Positions 61,987 through 64,000 of a stretch of 64,000 nt of DNA are shown one piece after another; within the stretch, counting starts at the first letter, position 1, and the number at the start of each line of letters is the position of its first letter. Below the pieces are notes generated by a model that worked only from the letters and a program-made list of their open reading frames with translations, ran no database searches and was not told where the DNA came from. This DNA comes from Friedmanniella luteola (GTDB taxonomy: Bacteria > Actinomycetota > Actinomycetes > Propionibacteriales > Propionibacteriaceae), in NCBI RefSeq assembly GCF_900105065.1, contig NZ_LT629749.1, forward strand, positions 2,232,001-2,296,000, read 5' to 3'. The position numbers were made by a program, and so were the translations under genes.

Positions 61987-62816
61987 GGGGTCGGCTGCGG
62001 GCCGCCGGTCGACGGTGCGGTGCCAGCGTCCCCGGTCGGCAGCTCGGTCTCGGGCAGCGGTTCCGGGGCCAGCTGCGGCGGCACCTCGTGGCCGGGGTCG
62101 GCGGCGCCACCCTCACCGCGCAGCAGCTCGGCCAGCCGCTCGCCCTCCAGGCGCCGGAACTTGCGGGGCAGTGCGCGGTTGCGGTCGAGGATCGCGACCT
62201 CCAGCGCCTCGACCCCGAGCTCGCGCGCCGGGGCGTTCGGCCCCCCGTCGGCGGCGAGCGCGCCGACGGCGAGCCGGGCGGCGTCGACCAGGCTGAGGTC
62301 GGGCCGGAAGGCGCTCCGGACGGCCTCGGTGATCACGTCGGCCGAGCCGCCCATCACGGCGTAGTCGGTCTCGTCGGCGACCGATCCGTCGTAGGTGAGC
62401 CGGTAGATCTGGTCGAGCTGGTCGGTGGCGCCCAGCTCGGCGACGATGATCTCGACCTCGTACGGCTTCTCACCGCCGGAGGAGAAGATGGTGCCCAGCA
62501 GCTGGGCGTAGGCGTTGGCGAGGCCGCGCCCGGTCACGTCGGTGCGGTCGTAGCTGTAGCCGCGCAGGTCGGCGTAGCGGATGCCGGCGGTGCGCAGGTT
62601 CTCGAACTCGTTGTACCGGCCGACGGCCGCGAAGCCGATCCGGTCGTAGATCTCGCTGACCTTGTGCAGGGCCTGCGAGCGGTTCTCGGCGACGAAGAGG
62701 ATGCCGTCGGCGTAGTGCATGACCACCACCGAGCGACCACGGCCGATGCCCTTGCGGGCGAAGTCGGCGCGGTCCTTCATCTGCTGCTCGGGCGCGACGT
62801 AGAAAGGCGTGCTCAT
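61983..62816 (-). CDS. prcA: Proteasome alpha subunit
   Basis: 277 residues. [20 protein letters not shown] and [15 protein letters not shown] are the actinobacterial PrcA N terminus (gate and H0 helix). [40 protein letters not shown] and [12 protein letters not shown] follow. The C-terminal ~45 residues are Pro/Glu-rich. It forms the outer rings of the 20S core. It lies 56 nt after prcB and overlaps tyrA by 4 nt. Confidence 0.97.
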   Translation of the reverse strand: MSTPFYVAPEQQMKDRADFARKGIGRGRSVVVMHYADGILFVAENRSQALHKVSEIYDRIGFAAVGRYNEFENLRTAGIRYADLRGYSYDRTDVTGRGLANAYAQLLGTIFSSGGEKPYEVEIIVAELGATDQLDQIYRLTYDGSVADETDYAVMGGSADVITEAVRSAFRPDLSLVDAARLAVGALAADGGPNAPARELGVEALEVAILDRNRALPRKFRRLEGERLAELLRGEGGAADPGHEVPPQLAPEPLPETELPTGDAGTAPSTGGPQPTP

Positions 62817-62872
62817 GCGGAGGTTCCGATCGGGCTCGGGGTGGGCGGGCTCAGGTCAGCGGGGCGTCGGCG

Positions 62873-63709
62873 TCAGGTCAGGGAGGCGGCGGGACCGTCC
62901 GGACGTTCCCGGCGGCTGGCGACGATCCGCTCGACCAGTCCCTCGATCTGGGCCTCGCTGACCCGCTGGACGCCGTCGGCCGTGGCGACCAGGACGACGG
63001 GGAAGATCCGGCGCGCCAGGTCGGGGCCGCCCGTGGCGGAGTCGTCGTCGGCGGCGTCGTAGAGCGCCTGCAGCAGCGCCAGCGTCACCGAGCCGGCGTC
63101 CAGGTCGGGACGGTACAGCTTCTTCAGCGCGCCGCGGGCGAAGACCGAGCCCGAGCCGACGGAGAAGAAGGCGTGCTCCTCGTAGCGGCCGCCGGTGGCG
63201 TCGTAGGAGAAGATCCGGCCCTCGCGGGTCGCGACGTCGTAGCCGGCGAACAGGGGCACGACGACCAGGCCCTGCATCGCGAGCCCGAGGTTCTGCCGGA
63301 TCATCGTGGCGAGCCGGTTCGCCTTGCCGACCAGGGAGAGCGGGGCGCCCTCGATCTTCTCGTAGTGCTCGAGCTCGACCTGGAACAACCCGACCATCTC
63401 CACGGCGATGCCCGCCGCGCCGGCGATGCCGACGACGGAGAACTCGTCGGCCGGGAAGACCTTCTCGATGTCGCGCTGGGCGATGACGTTGCCCATGGTG
63501 GCGCGCCGGTCACCGGCGACGACGACGCCCCCGGGGAAGGTCGCGGCGACGATCGTGGTGCCGTGCGGGGCCAGGTCGGCCACGCCCGCCGACACGGCGC
63601 GGCTGCTGGGGAGGACGTTCGGGGCGACCTGCGCGGCGAAGTCGGCGAAGGACGACGTGCCCGTGCGCAGGAACTCGGCGGACAGGTCGGGGGTGGGCCG
63701 GAAGGTCAC
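62873..63709 (-). CDS. prcB: Proteasome beta subunit
   Basis: 278 residues. A 50-residue propeptide ends in PHG, then the catalytic Thr51 in [20 protein letters not shown]. Lys in [11 protein letters not shown] and the [18 protein letters not shown] motif complete the Ntn-hydrolase core. It is the proteolytic ring of the Pup-dependent proteasome. The start overlaps the pup stop by 4 nt, ensuring coupled synthesis. Confidence 0.97.
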   Translation of the reverse strand: MTFRPTPDLSAEFLRTGTSSFADFAAQVAPNVLPSSRAVSAGVADLAPHGTTIVAATFPGGVVVAGDRRATMGNVIAQRDIEKVFPADEFSVVGIAGAAGIAVEMVGLFQVELEHYEKIEGAPLSLVGKANRLATMIRQNLGLAMQGLVVVPLFAGYDVATREGRIFSYDATGGRYEEHAFFSVGSGSVFARGALKKLYRPDLDAGSVTLALLQALYDAADDDSATGGPDLARRIFPVVLVATADGVQRVSEAQIEGLVERIVASRRERPDGPAASLT

Positions 63710-63906
63710 TGGCCGCCCTTCTGGACGAACGAGCGGACGAACTCCTCGGCGTTGACCTCGAGCACGCCGTCGATCTCGTCCAGCAGGGAGTCGACCTCGG
63801 AGTCGAGCTCGGCCTTGTGGGCGGTGTCGGCGGGCGCCAGCTCCTCCTCGAGCTCGCTGTCCTCCGTGCGCCGCGTGCGGCGGGCGCTCTGCTCTGACTC
63901 AGCCAT
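63706..63906 (-). CDS. pup: Prokaryotic ubiquitin-like protein Pup
   Basis: 66 residues, the normal Pup length. It is acidic and disordered, with a coiled-coil segment ([20 protein letters not shown]) that binds the proteasomal ATPase and the end [11 protein letters not shown]. The terminal Gln must be deamidated by Dop before ligation by PafA; both would lie outside this window. GGGAG precedes the ATG. Confidence 0.98.
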   Translation of the reverse strand: MAESEQSARRTRRTEDSELEEELAPADTAHKAELDSEVDSLLDEIDGVLEVNAEEFVRSFVQKGGQ

Positions 63907-63977
63907 CGGTGCTCCCTGGTGTCGACTCGCCCACGACCGTGCCGGGCGTCGCAGCCCGTCGTGCGTCGAGTGGTGCC

Positions 63978-63983
63978 AGCCTA
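63978..63983 (-). promoter_or_regulatory. Candidate -10 for pup-prcB-prcA
   Basis: TAGGCT on the minus strand lies 71 nt upstream of the pup ATG. The leader contains a small CGGGC/GCCCG hairpin. If active, it would separate pup from any upstream dop gene. Confidence 0.35.
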
Positions 63984-64000
63984 ACCACCCGCGCTGACAG

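Overview
The window is a very GC-rich chromosomal segment from an actinobacterium. Evidence includes a pup-prcB-prcA proteasome locus, the mycobacterial-type uracil-DNA glycosylase UdgX, a GAF-ANTAR regulator, many GTG starts, GTGA/ATGA-coupled operons, and several genes whose start codon lies only 5-7 nt after a TANNNT -10 box (probable leaderless transcripts). A Geodermatophilaceae-like origin is my guess and is not proven by the sequence.

Layout. 1-5.7 kb: amidohydrolase and Lrp regulator (minus), then a stand-alone 5'-3' exonuclease, a PabB-PabC fusion and AroQ (plus). 5.8-23.2 kb: a divergent cell-envelope glycopolymer locus. On the minus strand are a methyltransferase, two GT2 glycosyltransferases and two ~1200-residue paralogues, each holding two CDP-alditol phosphotransferase (TagB/TagF-like) domains. 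On the plus strand are a GT2 paralogue that has lost its catalytic motifs, a Bcs1/Acs1-like bifunctional enzyme predicted to make CDP-ribitol, and a pyruvyltransferase-like/GT8-like fusion. Together they look like a pathway for a ribitol- or glycerol-phosphate wall polymer and its glycosylation. 23.3-30.6 kb: secreted EEP-family nuclease/phosphatase, DUF2231 membrane protein, UdgX, GH15 trehalase/glucoamylase, and a helical-repeat/coiled-coil protein.

30.77-37.3 kb: tRNA-Pro(GGG) with a ~6.4-kb integrated element bounded by an 82-nt direct repeat (attL inside the tRNA, attR at 37.2 kb). It carries a tyrosine integrase, a RepSA-like rolling-circle initiator and a cargo of TetR, SnoaL-like and membrane proteins plus two decayed genes. 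I see no transfer or excisionase gene. 37.4-44.0 kb: serine hydrolase lipoprotein, methyltransferase, peptide deformylase, and an SDR-AKR operon divergent from an XRE regulator. 44.3-57.8 kb: an accessory region of stand-alone enzymes (GGT-like, kinases, FAD oxidase, PhyH, aminotransferase, RraA-like, GAF-ANTAR) mixed with gene fragments and a methyltransferase with a single-base frameshift. 57.99-63.9 kb (minus): pup-prcB-prcA-tyrA-cmk-plsC-like-der, a housekeeping run in which most junctions overlap by 4 nt, tying proteasome synthesis to aromatic and nucleotide metabolism and ribosome assembly.
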